Below, piece after piece: positions 17,100-26,127 of a DNA stretch of 64,000 bases. A program made the translations under genes and the position numbers. Source of the DNA: JACQHM01 sp964535215 (lineage in GTDB: Bacteria > Methylomirabilota > Methylomirabilia > Methylomirabilales > JACQHM01); contig CAZHST010000007.1 in assembly GCA_964535215.1 (NCBI GenBank), forward strand, positions 1-64,000, given 5' to 3'. The notes below the pieces were generated by a model. That model had not been told where the DNA came from and searched no databases. It saw only the letters and a list, made by a program, of their open reading frames with translations. Each line of letters begins with the position of its first letter. Position 1 is the stretch's first letter.

Positions 17100-17472
17100 A
17101 ATGCGGCTCGTTGGTCTGGGAGGGCGTCGCCTCAACCGGGGGGACGTCCGATCCCGGGGAGGGCTGATCGGCCTTGGCCTCGCCAGATGGGGCGGATGAT
17201 CCCTGGTCGTCGGCCTTCACCCCAGGGGACGAAGGGGAGGAGGCCTGCCCGGCTTGCGGGTTCGCCTGGGAGGCAGGGTACCTGGGAGGTTCCATTTCCT
17301 CCTCCAGCTTGATCTGGGAGACGATCCCATCCCGGAGCTCGTCAGAGGCCCTCCGGAATTCGGCGATGCCCCTCCCCAGGGCCTTGCCCAGGTCGGGGAG
17401 CTTCTTCGGGCCGAAGATCAAAAGGGCGATAATGAAGATAATGATCAGTTCCTGAATGCCCAGGCCGAACAT
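17092..17472 (-). CDS. tatA: Tat translocase pore protein TatA/TatB type
   Basis: 126 residues: one N-terminal transmembrane helix (IQELIIIFIIALLIFGPKKL), an amphipathic helix (LPDLGKALGRGIAEF) and a long Ser/Pro/Gln-rich disordered tail. FGPKKLPDLGKALG is the TatA/E hallmark; the slightly long tail leaves TatB as an alternative. GAGGAG lies upstream of the ATG at 17472, and a sigma-70 promoter sits about 30 bases before that. It is the first gene of the tatA-tatC-sensor-kinase-regulator operon. Confidence 0.9.
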   Translation of the reverse strand: MFGLGIQELIIIFIIALLIFGPKKLPDLGKALGRGIAEFRRASDELRDGIVSQIKLEEEMEPPRYPASQANPQAGQASSPSSPGVKADDQGSSAPSGEAKADQPSPGSDVPPVEATPSQTNEPHYA

Positions 17473-17509
17473 GGCTGCTCTCCTCGTGAAAGGGTTTGGC
17501 TACGCCTTA

Positions 17510-17538
17510 AGCCTAACGCCAGCCAGGGGGAATGTCAA
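17510..17538 (-). promoter_or_regulatory. Sigma-70 promoter of the tat/sensor operon
   Basis: On the minus strand, TTGACA (17538-17533) and TAGGCT (17515-17510) with a 17-base spacer, giving a short leader of about 30 bases before tatA. Confidence 0.65.
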
Positions 17539-17576
17539 GACGGCATTTGTCCGGCTTCCGGAACACGAAAAGGCTC

Positions 17577-17605
17577 TTGACAGAGAAAGGGGGAACGGTC
17601 ATAAT
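17577..17605 (+). promoter_or_regulatory. Sigma-70 promoter of the alternative complex III operon
   Basis: TTGACA at 17577-17582 and CATAAT at 17600-17605, 17-base spacer. It is divergent from the tatA promoter, with about 40 bases between the two -35 boxes. The leader to actA is about 95 bases and contains no recognised element. Confidence 0.7.
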
Positions 17606-17707
17606 GCTTGTTAAATTTTTCTCTTGCTCTTGGGCACGCTCGCGCCTCTTTCCAGAGGGAGGGCCTGTGGGGGTAGGATTGAACCAATCAAGGGTGGGGC
17701 AGAACCG

Positions 17708-18205
17708 GTGAAGACGATCACCATCGCCCTCCTTAGCGGGTTGCTGCTTTTGAGCGTCGGAGCCTTCTCCCTTCTTCCCCGAAAAGCGAGGGCACCGGAG
17801 CAGCCTATCGCCTTCAGCCACAAGATCCATGCAGGGGATTATCAGATCCCGTGCCTCTACTGCCACGCCAATGCAAGACGATCCCCCGTGGCGGGGATCC
17901 CGTCGGTCCAGTTCTGCATGGGGTGTCACAAGATCACCGCGGCCGACAGGCCCGAGGTCCAAAAACTCCAGGGTTACTGGAACCGGAAGGAGCCGATCCC
18001 GTGGGTCAAGGTCTACGATCAGCCGGACTTCGTCCATTTCTCCCACATGCCCCATGTCCAGGCGGGGATCGCCTGCCAAGACTGTCACGGCCCGATTGAG
18101 ACCATGGAACGCGTCCGGGAGGTGGTGATCCTGACCATGGATCGGTGCGTGGCCTGCCATCGAAGACGGCAGGCGAGCCTCGACTGTATCACGTGTCATA
18201 AATAG
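17708..18205 (+). CDS. actA: Alternative complex III pentahaem cytochrome c ActA
   Basis: 165 residues from GTG at 17708, chosen because it leaves a normal N-terminal anchor helix (ALLSGLLLLSVGAFSLL); the longer frame adds non-hydrophobic residues. Five CxxCH haem motifs are present (CLYCH, CMGCH, CQDCH, CVACH, CITCH), the number expected of ActA. In the complex, ActA sits on the periplasmic face and passes electrons from the Fe-S wire or quinol site to ActE and on to an oxidase or other acceptor. It ends 9 bases before actB. Confidence 0.9.
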   Translation: MKTITIALLSGLLLLSVGAFSLLPRKARAPEQPIAFSHKIHAGDYQIPCLYCHANARRSPVAGIPSVQFCMGCHKITAADRPEVQKLQGYWNRKEPIPWVKVYDQPDFVHFSHMPHVQAGIACQDCHGPIETMERVREVVILTMDRCVACHRRRQASLDCITCHK

Positions 18206-18214
18206 GAGTTTGGG

Positions 18215-21160
18215 ATGGAAGTGAACCGTCGGGACTTCCTCAAGGTCCTCTCCATCGGCGGGGCTGCGGCCCTGACCGGTTGTGCCACCCAGGCCCCGGA
18301 GAAGCTGATCCCGTACCTCATCCCGGTGGAGGAAATCATCCCGGGGAAGGCGACCTGGTACGCCACCGTCTGCCGCGAGTGCCCGGCCGGGTGCGGGATG
18401 CTGGTCAGGACCAGGGAGGGACGGGCCGTGAAGGTCGAGGGCAACCCCGACCACCCGGTGAACCGGGGCCGCCTGTGCGCCCGGGGTCAGGCCGCTCTCC
18501 AGGGGCTCTACAACCCCGATCGGATCCGTCGTCCGCTTCTGAAGGAGGCCTCGGGGGGATTTAGGCCGGTGAGCTGGGAGGAGGCGGAGGGGTGGTTGGT
18601 CGCCCGTCTGGCCGAGCTTCTCAAACAGGGGAGGGGACCGGGGGTCACCTGGATCACCCCGCACGTGACGGGAAGCCTGGACCGGTTGGTGGACCAATGG
18701 CTGAAAGCCCTGGGCTCGACGCGAAGGCTCCGCTATGAGCCCTTCGCTTACGAGCCGATCAAGGCGGCAAACCGGCTTTCCTTCGGCCGGGAGGCCATCC
18801 CGACCTACGATCTCGAATCCGCCGAGGTCATCCTGGCCTTCGGAGCTGATTTCCTCGAGACCTGGATCTCGCCGGTGATGTATGCGAGGGAGTTCGCGGC
18901 CATGCGGGCCTACAGGGATGGGCGCATGGGTCGGTTCATCTTCATCGGGCCGAGGCTTTCCCTCACAGCGGCGAACGCGGACCGGTGGATCCCGGCCCGG
19001 CCCGGGACCGAGAAGCTGCTGGCCCTGGGGATGGTGCGGGTGATCCTGGTGGAGGGTCTCGCCAAAGGGCTTTCGCCGGAAGAGGCTGGTCGGATCCGGA
19101 GGCTGGTGGACCGTTACGACCTGAAGCGGGTCTCCGAGATCTCCAGGGTGGAGCCGGAGGAGGTCGAGAGGCTCGCCCGGATCTTCGCCGAAGGGGACCC
19201 GGGACTCGCCCTGGGGGGTGGGACGGCCATAAGCGACCCCCAGGCCACCGCCACCCTGGTCGCCATTAACCTTTTAAATTATGCCACCGGCAACGTGGGC
19301 CGGACCGTCCGCTTTGGCCCCATCTCCAGTTTGAGCCGGCTTTCGACCTACCGGGAGATGTTGGATCTCATCCAGGCGATGGAAAAGGGCCAGGTTTCGG
19401 CCCTCTTCTTCTCCGAGGTGAACCCCCTCTTCACGCTCCCGAAGACGGCCGGCTTCGAGCAGGCCCTGGAAAAGGTGCCCCTGGTCGTCAGTTGTTCCAG
19501 CTTCATGGATGAGACGACGGCCAAGGCCCACCTGGTCCTTCCAACCTCCACACCCCTGGAGAGCTGGGGAGATCATGAGCCGTGGGAAGGGGTGCACGGT
19601 CTAATGCAACCCGCCATGGAGCCTCTCTTCGAGACAAAGGCCTTAGGCGACCTGCTCCTTTCCCTGGCGAGGCGGTTGGGTGGCCCGCAGGCTCAAGTTT
19701 TTAAGGAGGAGAGCTTCTACGAGTACCTCCGGGCCCGCTGGAGGGAGCTCCATCAGAGGCTTCAACCAGACGTCGAGTTCGAAACGTTCTGGATCGAGGC
19801 CCTCCGACGGGGAGGGGTCTTTGAAGAGATCCCCGCCCAGCCGGTCCGCCTGAATGTGGCATCCCTGTCCCGGTCTCTAGAGGTGCCCGAGCCCACCGGC
19901 CAAGCTGAGACTTTTGTCTTCCTCCCCTACCCTTCCCTGGCCCATTTCGACGGCCGGGGGGCCAACCGGCCCTGGCTCCAGGAGCTCCCCGACCCCATGA
20001 CCCAACTTACCTGGGACAACTGGCTGGAGATCCATCCCGAGGAGGCAAAGCGCCTGGGGGTCGAGGAGGGGGACCTCCTCAAGGTCAAATCCCCCTATGG
20101 GGAGCTGGAACTCCCCGCCCATCTCTACGCCGGCGTGAGAAGGGATGTGGTGGCGGTCCCGATCGGTCGGGGCCATCCCGTCTACGGCGAGTACACCAGG
20201 AAGCTGGGCGCAACGGGGACGAACCCTCTGGTCCTGCTCCCCAAAGATCCCGAGCCCCGCTCCGGAGGGCTCCCCTGGCTTTCGACCCGGGTGACCCTGG
20301 CCAGAACCGGCAGGAAACGTCGTCTGGCCTCGGTCTCAGGGAGCGACCGGCAGTTCGACCGGGGGATCGCCCAGATCATCCCCCTGGCCGAACTTCAGGC
20401 CGAGAAAGCCCCCCAAGACGAGCCCAAGGTCCGCCAGATGTACCCCCCCCATGAGCATCCCGAGCATCGCTGGGGCATGACCATTGACCTCAACGCCTGC
20501 ATCGGTTGCTCGGCGTGCGTGGTCGCGTGTTACGCCGAGAACAACATCCCGGTGGTTGGCAGGGAGCAGGTGGCCAGGGGCCGGGAGATGGCCTGGATCA
20601 GGATCGAGCGATACCTCGAGGGCCCCCCCGGGCAACCGGAGACCCGGTTCATCCCCATGCTCTGCCAGCACTGCGACCATGCCCCCTGCGAGCCGGTCTG
20701 CCCGGTCTATGCCACCGTCCATAACCCCGAAGGCTTAAACATCCAGGTCTACAACCGCTGCGTGGGGACCCGGTACTGCTCGAATAACTGCCCCTATAAG
20801 GTCCGCCGGTTCAACTGGTTCACCTATCAATGGCCTTTCCCCCTGAACCTCCAGCTCAACCCGGACGTCACGGTCCGGGAGATGGGGGTGATGGAGAAGT
20901 GCACCTTCTGCGTCCAGCGGATCACCCAAGGGAAGGCGAAGGCCAAGGAGGAGGGGCGGCCGGTCCGGGATGGGGAGATCGTCCCCGCCTGCGCCCAAAC
21001 CTGCCCCACCCGGGCCATCGTCTTCGGCGACCTGATGGACCCGGAGAGCGAGGTGTCCCGGCTCCGCCGGACCCCGCGGCGGTATCGGGTCCTCGAGCAC
21101 CTGAACACCCAACCCGCCATCGTGTATCTCAAGAAGATCAAGCCCGGTGAGGAGGCCTGA
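18215..21160 (+). CDS. actB: Alternative complex III molybdopterin-like/Fe-S fusion subunit ActB
   Basis: 981 residues, the usual fusion. It opens with a Tat motif (NRRDFLK) followed by ALTGC, a lipobox at Cys23, so a Tat-exported lipoprotein is predicted. Residues about 45-700 resemble a MopB catalytic chain: CRECPAGC and CARGQ remain, but no Cys or Ser occurs at the usual Mo-ligand site, consistent with the known absence of molybdenum in ActB. The C-terminal part (about 755-980) is a four-cluster Fe-S domain. Group III reads CVGTRYCSNNC, with Thr replacing the second Cys, which predicts three [4Fe-4S] and one [3Fe-4S] cluster, as in characterised ACIII. Confidence 0.93.
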   Translation: MEVNRRDFLKVLSIGGAAALTGCATQAPEKLIPYLIPVEEIIPGKATWYATVCRECPAGCGMLVRTREGRAVKVEGNPDHPVNRGRLCARGQAALQGLYNPDRIRRPLLKEASGGFRPVSWEEAEGWLVARLAELLKQGRGPGVTWITPHVTGSLDRLVDQWLKALGSTRRLRYEPFAYEPIKAANRLSFGREAIPTYDLESAEVILAFGADFLETWISPVMYAREFAAMRAYRDGRMGRFIFIGPRLSLTAANADRWIPARPGTEKLLALGMVRVILVEGLAKGLSPEEAGRIRRLVDRYDLKRVSEISRVEPEEVERLARIFAEGDPGLALGGGTAISDPQATATLVAINLLNYATGNVGRTVRFGPISSLSRLSTYREMLDLIQAMEKGQVSALFFSEVNPLFTLPKTAGFEQALEKVPLVVSCSSFMDETTAKAHLVLPTSTPLESWGDHEPWEGVHGLMQPAMEPLFETKALGDLLLSLARRLGGPQAQVFKEESFYEYLRARWRELHQRLQPDVEFETFWIEALRRGGVFEEIPAQPVRLNVASLSRSLEVPEPTGQAETFVFLPYPSLAHFDGRGANRPWLQELPDPMTQLTWDNWLEIHPEEAKRLGVEEGDLLKVKSPYGELELPAHLYAGVRRDVVAVPIGRGHPVYGEYTRKLGATGTNPLVLLPKDPEPRSGGLPWLSTRVTLARTGRKRRLASVSGSDRQFDRGIAQIIPLAELQAEKAPQDEPKVRQMYPPHEHPEHRWGMTIDLNACIGCSACVVACYAENNIPVVGREQVARGREMAWIRIERYLEGPPGQPETRFIPMLCQHCDHAPCEPVCPVYATVHNPEGLNIQVYNRCVGTRYCSNNCPYKVRRFNWFTYQWPFPLNLQLNPDVTVREMGVMEKCTFCVQRITQGKAKAKEEGRPVRDGEIVPACAQTCPTRAIVFGDLMDPESEVSRLRRTPRRYRVLEHLNTQPAIVYLKKIKPGEEA

Positions 21161-21162
21161 CG

Positions 21163-22494
21163 GTGGCTCTCGGCTACCAGCTCAGCTACGCCCAGGTGGA
21201 TCGGGATCTCCTGAAGACGATGGAGCCGGCGGGGAAGCTCTACTACCTCCTCCTTTTGGCCGATGTCGTCGTCCTCCTGTGGGGGATCTACGCCTGGATG
21301 TACCAGATCAACACCGGGTTGGGGGTGTCGGGGCTGACCCATCCCACCATGTGGGCGATCTACATCACCAACTTCGTGTTCTGGGTGGGGATCGCCCACT
21401 CAGGCACCCTGATCTCGGCCATCCTCTTCCTCTTCCGGGTCCGGTGGCGGGCCTCCGTCTACCGGACGGCCGAGGCCGTCACGGTCTTCGCCCTGATGAC
21501 GGCCGGCCTCTTCCCCATTATCCACCTGGGACGCCCCTGGTACTTCTACTGGCTCCTCCCGTATAAGCAGATGGGTGGGCTCTACCCGAATTTCCGGTCC
21601 CCGCTGATCTGGGATGTCTTCGCCGTGTTCACCTACATGATTGTCAGCATGGTCTTCTTCTTCACCGGGTTAGTCCCGGACCTGGCGGTGGCCCGGGACC
21701 GGGCGAAAGGATGGCGGAAGCTCCTCTACGGCTTCCTGGCCCAGGGGTGGCAGGGGACCGACCGCCAGTGGCGGCATTACACCAGCGCCTATCTGTTCCT
21801 GGCCGCCCTGGCCACACCCCTGGTGATCTCGGTCCACAGCGTCGTCTCCTGGGACTTCGCCATGTCCATCGTCCCAGGCTGGCACTCGACGATCTTCGCC
21901 CCCTACTTCGTGGCAGGGGCAATCCACTCAGGTCTGGCCATGGTCATCACCCTGCTGATCCCCTTAAGGCGGATCTTCCGTTTAGACACCTACATCACCC
22001 AGTGGCATTTGGAGAACCTGGCCAAGCTCATCATCCTCACCGGATTGATCGTCGGCTACTCCTATGCGACCGAGTTCTTCATCGCCTGGTACAGCGACAA
22101 CACCTTCGAGTGGGAGAGCTTCCGGTACCGGGCCGTGGGGCACTACGCCTGGGCCTTCTGGATCATGATCGTCTTCAACTCCCTGGTCCCGCTCCTCTTC
22201 TTCGTGAAGAGGATCCGGACCAGCACCCCCTGGCTCCTGGGCATCTCCATCCTGGTCAACATCGGGATGTGGTTCGAGCGGTTCGTCATCATCATCACCT
22301 CCCTCGCCCGTGAGTACGATCCCTATTCGTGGGGCCTCTACACCCCCACGTGGGTCGATCTGAGCATCACCGCAGGAAGCTTCGCCTGGTTCTTCCTCTG
22401 GTTCCTCCTCTTCGCCAAGTTCCTGCCGGTCATCTCCATCGTGGAGGTGAAGCAGGAGCTTCCGGTGCCGCTCAAAGGAGGGGAAGCAAGATGA
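21163..22494 (+). CDS. actC: Alternative complex III NrfD-like membrane subunit ActC
   Basis: 443 residues from GTG at 21163, two bases after the actB stop. About ten transmembrane helices. Family landmarks include PTMWAIYITNFVFWVGIAHSG, SPLIWDVFAVFTYM and HSVVSWDFAMSIVPGWHSTIF. ActC carries the periplasm-facing quinol site next to ActB. The polar residues of the putative proton path are not individually assigned here. The stop overlaps the actD start as ATGA. Confidence 0.94.
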   Translation: MALGYQLSYAQVDRDLLKTMEPAGKLYYLLLLADVVVLLWGIYAWMYQINTGLGVSGLTHPTMWAIYITNFVFWVGIAHSGTLISAILFLFRVRWRASVYRTAEAVTVFALMTAGLFPIIHLGRPWYFYWLLPYKQMGGLYPNFRSPLIWDVFAVFTYMIVSMVFFFTGLVPDLAVARDRAKGWRKLLYGFLAQGWQGTDRQWRHYTSAYLFLAALATPLVISVHSVVSWDFAMSIVPGWHSTIFAPYFVAGAIHSGLAMVITLLIPLRRIFRLDTYITQWHLENLAKLIILTGLIVGYSYATEFFIAWYSDNTFEWESFRYRAVGHYAWAFWIMIVFNSLVPLLFFVKRIRTSTPWLLGISILVNIGMWFERFVIIITSLAREYDPYSWGLYTPTWVDLSITAGSFAWFFLWFLLFAKFLPVISIVEVKQELPVPLKGGEAR

Positions 22495-23003
22495 GTCGCG
22501 TGATCGGGATCGTAGGGATCTTTGCCCACCTGGATGACCTCCTGGAGGCGATCAGGCACCTTCGGGCAGGAGGCTTCGAGGAGCTTCGGGCCCTCTCACC
22601 GGTCCCCCTCCAGGAGATTGACGAGGCCCTGGGGCGAAGGGAGAGCCCGGTCAGGGTCTTCACCCTGGTCGGAGGGATCCTGGGAGGGGTGACGGGGCTC
22701 TTCCTCACCATCAACACCTCCATCGGCTACCCCCTGATCGTTGGGGGAAAGCCGATCGTGGCGATCCCGGCCTTTATCGTCATCACCTTCGAGCTGACGA
22801 TCCTCTTCGGGGCCCTGGGAACCGTCCTGGGCCTCCTGACAAATGCCCGCGTCCCCCGGCTCCGCTTAGGCCCAGCCTTTGACCCCCGTTTCTGCTCCGA
22901 CCGCTTCGGGCTCTTCGTCCGATGCCAGCCGGAGGAGGTCGAGACGGCCTCCCGGCTTCTCTTGGGGGCAGGGGCGGAGGAGGTCCGGCATGTGGAAGCT
23001 TAG
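22491..23003 (+). CDS. actD: Alternative complex III subunit ActD (DUF3341)
   Basis: 170 residues from ATG at 22491 (AAAGGAGGGG upstream); longer in-frame extensions run back into actC. Two transmembrane helices (about 60-80 and 92-122) separate an N-terminal ferredoxin-like fold (GIFAHLDDLLEAIRHLRAGGFEEL) from a C-terminal region with the DRFGLFVRC motif of the family. ActD is a conserved ACIII subunit of uncertain role. It overlaps actC by 4 bases and actE by 14 bases. Confidence 0.92.
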   Translation: MSRVIGIVGIFAHLDDLLEAIRHLRAGGFEELRALSPVPLQEIDEALGRRESPVRVFTLVGGILGGVTGLFLTINTSIGYPLIVGGKPIVAIPAFIVITFELTILFGALGTVLGLLTNARVPRLRLGPAFDPRFCSDRFGLFVRCQPEEVETASRLLLGAGAEEVRHVEA

Positions 23004-23481
23004 ACCTTTCGGGCTGTTGGCCCCTGCCCTCCTCCTCGGGGTAAGCTTAGCCTATGGGTGGCCCTGGAGCCGCGACATGAAGGATCAGCCTTCCATCAAG
23101 CCCCAGGAGGCCCCCAGACGCCCTCCCGCCAACACCGTCCCCCGGGATGGCTTTGAGCCTCCCATGAGCCGGGAGGAGGCAGGCCAGCGTTTGAAGAATC
23201 CGGTCCAGGCCACAAAGGCCTCCCTGGCCAACGGGAAGAAGCTGTACGAGATCTACTGCGCCATCTGCCATGGAGCGAATGGAAAGGGGATGGGTCCGGT
23301 GGCGAGCAAGTTCATCCCTCCGCCGGACCTGACCCTCCCTGTGTTCAGGGAGCGGACCGACGGCTTCCTCTACGGGACGATCCGGAACGGGGGGGCGCTG
23401 ATGCCCCCCTATGGGGAGGTCCTCTCTCCCAGGGAGCGGTGGGATATTGTGAACTACCTTCGGAGCTTGCAGGGACGATGA
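22990..23481 (+). CDS. actE: Alternative complex III monohaem cytochrome c ActE
   Basis: 163 residues from ATG at 22990, overlapping the end of actD. A signal or anchor segment (LLAPALLLGVSLAYGW) is followed by a Pro-rich linker with the typical PRDGFEPPMSREEA segment, then a class I cytochrome c domain: CAICH at about 95-99 and a distal methionine in ALMPPYGEVLS. No lipobox cysteine is seen, so it is likely anchored by its N-terminal helix or released. It hands electrons to the downstream acceptor. It overlaps actF by 4 bases. Confidence 0.92.
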   Translation: MWKLRPFGLLAPALLLGVSLAYGWPWSRDMKDQPSIKPQEAPRRPPANTVPRDGFEPPMSREEAGQRLKNPVQATKASLANGKKLYEIYCAICHGANGKGMGPVASKFIPPPDLTLPVFRERTDGFLYGTIRNGGALMPPYGEVLSPRERWDIVNYLRSLQGR

Positions 23482-24731
23482 CCGAACCGATCGGACTGGA
23501 GGAGACCTTCCAGAAGATGCCCAGGCAAATCCCTCGGGTGGCCCTGGTGATCCTCTTTGGACTCTTGGCCCTCGGGGGGGTGGCCTTCTTGATCGGGATC
23601 TCTGGAGAGGAACCGCTCCGGGCCTGGCAGATCTACCTGGTCAACTTCGTCTTCTGGACCGGGCTGGCCCAGGCCGGGGTGGTCTTTGCCGCCATCTACC
23701 ATCTCAGCCGGGCCCAGTGGGGCCATGTGATCAGACGGGCCGCTGAAGGGATGGGATTCTTCCTCCCCATCGCCTTCCTCCTGTTTCTCCCCTTGATCTT
23801 TGGCCGCTCCTGGCTCTTCCTCTGGATGCATGAAGCTCACCCGAACAAGGCGGCCTGGCTGAATGCCCCCTTCCTCTTTTCACGAAACGGGATCGGCCTG
23901 TTCCTCCTCGCCCTCTTGAGCCTGCTCTTCCTCTACTACTCGCTCCGTCCCCAGCTCGGCCTGGCCCTCGAGCGGGCCCTTGTCAAATCAACACCTCTCT
24001 ACGACTGGCTCACCCGGGGCTGGCAGGGGTTTGAGCTGGAGGAGACCAGGTGCCGCCATGCCCTTCACACCCTGGCGCCGGCCATCATCGTTGGATATGC
24101 CATCATCTACAGCCTGATGGGCTTCGATCTGATCATGTCCCTGGATCCCCACTGGTACAGCACCCTCTTCGGCGCCTACTTCTTCATGGACAATTTCTAT
24201 CTGGCCCTGGCGGTGATCGCCTCGGTCGCAGTGATCCTCCGACGGACCCTGAGGTTGGACCGGGAAATCACACCCTCCCACTTCCTCGATCTGGGCAAGC
24301 TCCTCTTCGGCTTCGACATGTTGATCCTCGGCCTGCTCTTTACCCAGTATATCGTCATCTGGTACGGAAACATCACCGAGGAGACCCAGTTCGTCATCCT
24401 CCGAACAAAGATCTTCCCCTGGGCCTTCTTCTCCCTGGTGGCCCTGGTCGCAGGCTACCTGGGACCCTTCATCGTCTTCCTGAACCGCCGTGTGAAGCAG
24501 GATCCCTTCGCCCTTCTCCCTATGGGCTTGGTGATCGCCGGAGGGATCTGGATGGAACGGTATGTGCTGATTGTTCCGTCGCTGTGGCGGGGACCCGCGG
24601 CGCCCATTGGCCCCTTGGAGCTTCTCATCACCGGCGGGTTTGCCGCGGCCGCGGCCTTAAGCTACCTGGCCTTCCTCCGGGCCTTCCCCGTCCTTCCGTG
24701 GCCTCCCGGCCTTTCAGGGATGAGGCGGTAA
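23478..24731 (+). CDS. actF: Alternative complex III membrane subunit ActF
   Basis: 417 residues from ATG at 23478, the start that overlaps the actE stop. About ten transmembrane helices, distant paralogue of ActC (IYLVNFVFWTGLAQAGVVFAAI near the start, YSLMGFDLIMSLDPHWYSTLF mid-protein). It is the last act gene. No actG and no haem-copper oxidase gene follows; a convergent gene begins 10 bases on. The terminal acceptor for this complex therefore lies elsewhere in the genome. Confidence 0.93.
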   Translation: MTEPIGLEETFQKMPRQIPRVALVILFGLLALGGVAFLIGISGEEPLRAWQIYLVNFVFWTGLAQAGVVFAAIYHLSRAQWGHVIRRAAEGMGFFLPIAFLLFLPLIFGRSWLFLWMHEAHPNKAAWLNAPFLFSRNGIGLFLLALLSLLFLYYSLRPQLGLALERALVKSTPLYDWLTRGWQGFELEETRCRHALHTLAPAIIVGYAIIYSLMGFDLIMSLDPHWYSTLFGAYFFMDNFYLALAVIASVAVILRRTLRLDREITPSHFLDLGKLLFGFDMLILGLLFTQYIVIWYGNITEETQFVILRTKIFPWAFFSLVALVAGYLGPFIVFLNRRVKQDPFALLPMGLVIAGGIWMERYVLIVPSLWRGPAAPIGPLELLITGGFAAAAALSYLAFLRAFPVLPWPPGLSGMRR

Positions 24732-24740
24732 CGCCCTCGG

Positions 24741-26015
24741 TCAGCGGCGGATCACCCCGCCCTGCTTTTTCTGCTCCAGCAGGATGAAGGCCGCCAGCTG
24801 ACTCCTCGTTTCCTCGTCCAGGCCGAGGAACTCGACCTCCATCCCTGGCCCTTCCGGAGCCCCTCTCGGGATGAGCCTGACGAGTCGGCTCCTCACGTGG
24901 AACAGACGGGGGATGCCCGGGAGGACAAACTGGAGGAGGAGCTCCATGCCGGGTAATCCAGGGCGGTCGGCTCGGATGGACATCCCCTTCCTTCCAAGGG
25001 TCAAAATGGTTCCCCGCAGGACCTCCCCCTTCATCTGGTAGAGGACATCAAGGTTGGCCTGGGCAAGAGGGATCGGTTGGTCAGCCCTTCCAGGGGAGAG
25101 GAGAGTGGTCACCGTTGTCAGGAGGTCTTCAGGAGGATTCGACAGCCAGTGGAGGGCCGAGACCTCCAATCCTTTCACCTGCAAAACAAGTTCCCGGGGC
25201 GTTAGAGCCTCCGTCAGGGCGACGATGGGAGCTCCCTCTTTGGCCCTGATCTCCTTGAGATGGCGTAAGAGGGAAGGGGAATCCGTCCCCAGGAGCCGGA
25301 GGTCCAGGATCAGGAGATCCGGACGGAGGCCCTGCTCGAAGAGGGTCTCAGCCGCCTTCCCATCTTCCGCGGTGATCACCTCCAGTCCCGCCTTGCTGAG
25401 GCGATCGGCCAGCGCCCGCCGGTCCTCCCTGGAGCATCCGAGCACCAGGACCCTTTTCGGGGCCGGGATCCCCTTCTCCTCCTGCCCCTCCTCCGGGATC
25501 GGCGTCAGGTCTCCCACGGTTTGCAAGTAGAGGAACAGGAGCTTGGTCCGCCCCAGCCAGATCTCATCCAGGTGGGAGAGGGGGGCCTCCGTGATCTTTC
25601 TCCCGTTCAGATAGGTGCCGTTCGTGCTCCCCAGGTCCTTGAGGGTGCAGCCTTCCCGCGTGACCGTGATGACGGCGTGGAGCTTGGAGACCTCGGGGTC
25701 ACTCAGGAGGATGTCCGTCCCTTTCCTCCCGATGGTGGTCCTGACCTTTCGGAGCGGAAACCTCCCCCCTTTATCCCTCCCCTCCAGGACCGCAAGGGAG
25801 ATCTGGACCCCCTCCGGAATGGAAGCCTCCCACAGGGGCGAGACGGTCACCACCGTCCGATCGAAGCCTTCCGGCGAGATCTCCCCCTTTGGATCTTTTC
25901 CCTCTGGGAGAGGGATCAGACCGCGGCATCTGGGGCACGGGACCGTCTTTTGCATCCTAGGGGGGGAAGTGAGCTTGTAGCGGGTCTGACAAGTTGGACA
26001 GAGGACAACGATCAT
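24741..26015 (-). CDS. Zinc-ribbon/FHA/receiver/PilZ multidomain signalling protein
   Basis: 424 residues from ATG at 26015 (GGGAGGTGCG before it). Order: MJ0042-type zinc ribbon (VLCPTCQTRYKL then CPRC, residues 4-40); FHA phosphothreonine-binding domain (about 75-160, with TIGRKGTDILL and DLGSTNGTYLNG); pseudo-receiver domain (about 190-300, Asp in LLILDLRLLG, but the usual lysine is replaced: WLSNPP); and a C-terminal PilZ-like domain (about 320-415), usually a c-di-GMP sensor, although the canonical RxxxR motif is not clear. No output enzyme. Probably a scaffold joining phospho-signalling and c-di-GMP. Convergent with actF. Confidence 0.8.
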   Translation of the reverse strand: MIVVLCPTCQTRYKLTSPPRMQKTVPCPRCRGLIPLPEGKDPKGEISPEGFDRTVVTVSPLWEASIPEGVQISLAVLEGRDKGGRFPLRKVRTTIGRKGTDILLSDPEVSKLHAVITVTREGCTLKDLGSTNGTYLNGRKITEAPLSHLDEIWLGRTKLLFLYLQTVGDLTPIPEEGQEEKGIPAPKRVLVLGCSREDRRALADRLSKAGLEVITAEDGKAAETLFEQGLRPDLLILDLRLLGTDSPSLLRHLKEIRAKEGAPIVALTEALTPRELVLQVKGLEVSALHWLSNPPEDLLTTVTTLLSPGRADQPIPLAQANLDVLYQMKGEVLRGTILTLGRKGMSIRADRPGLPGMELLLQFVLPGIPRLFHVRSRLVRLIPRGAPEGPGMEVEFLGLDEETRSQLAAFILLEQKKQGGVIRR

Positions 26016-26127
26016 CGCACCTCCCATGAACACACGGTACAGGTCGGGTTTTGGATTTCACAAGAAAAAAATGCAAACCGTGTGCCATAAGAGGGGGAGG
26101 CAGAGACCCGCTACACCTGAAGAACCT

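Noticed and set aside
15678..17312. Plus-strand frame of 544 codons opposite the PhnD-like and tat genes
   Set aside because: Low-complexity acidic antisense shadow; the minus strand carries clear gene families.
17513..18697. Minus-strand frame of 394 codons over actA and the start of actB
   Set aside because: Overlaps a pentahaem cytochrome with five CxxCH motifs and the mapped divergent promoters; no recognisable protein.
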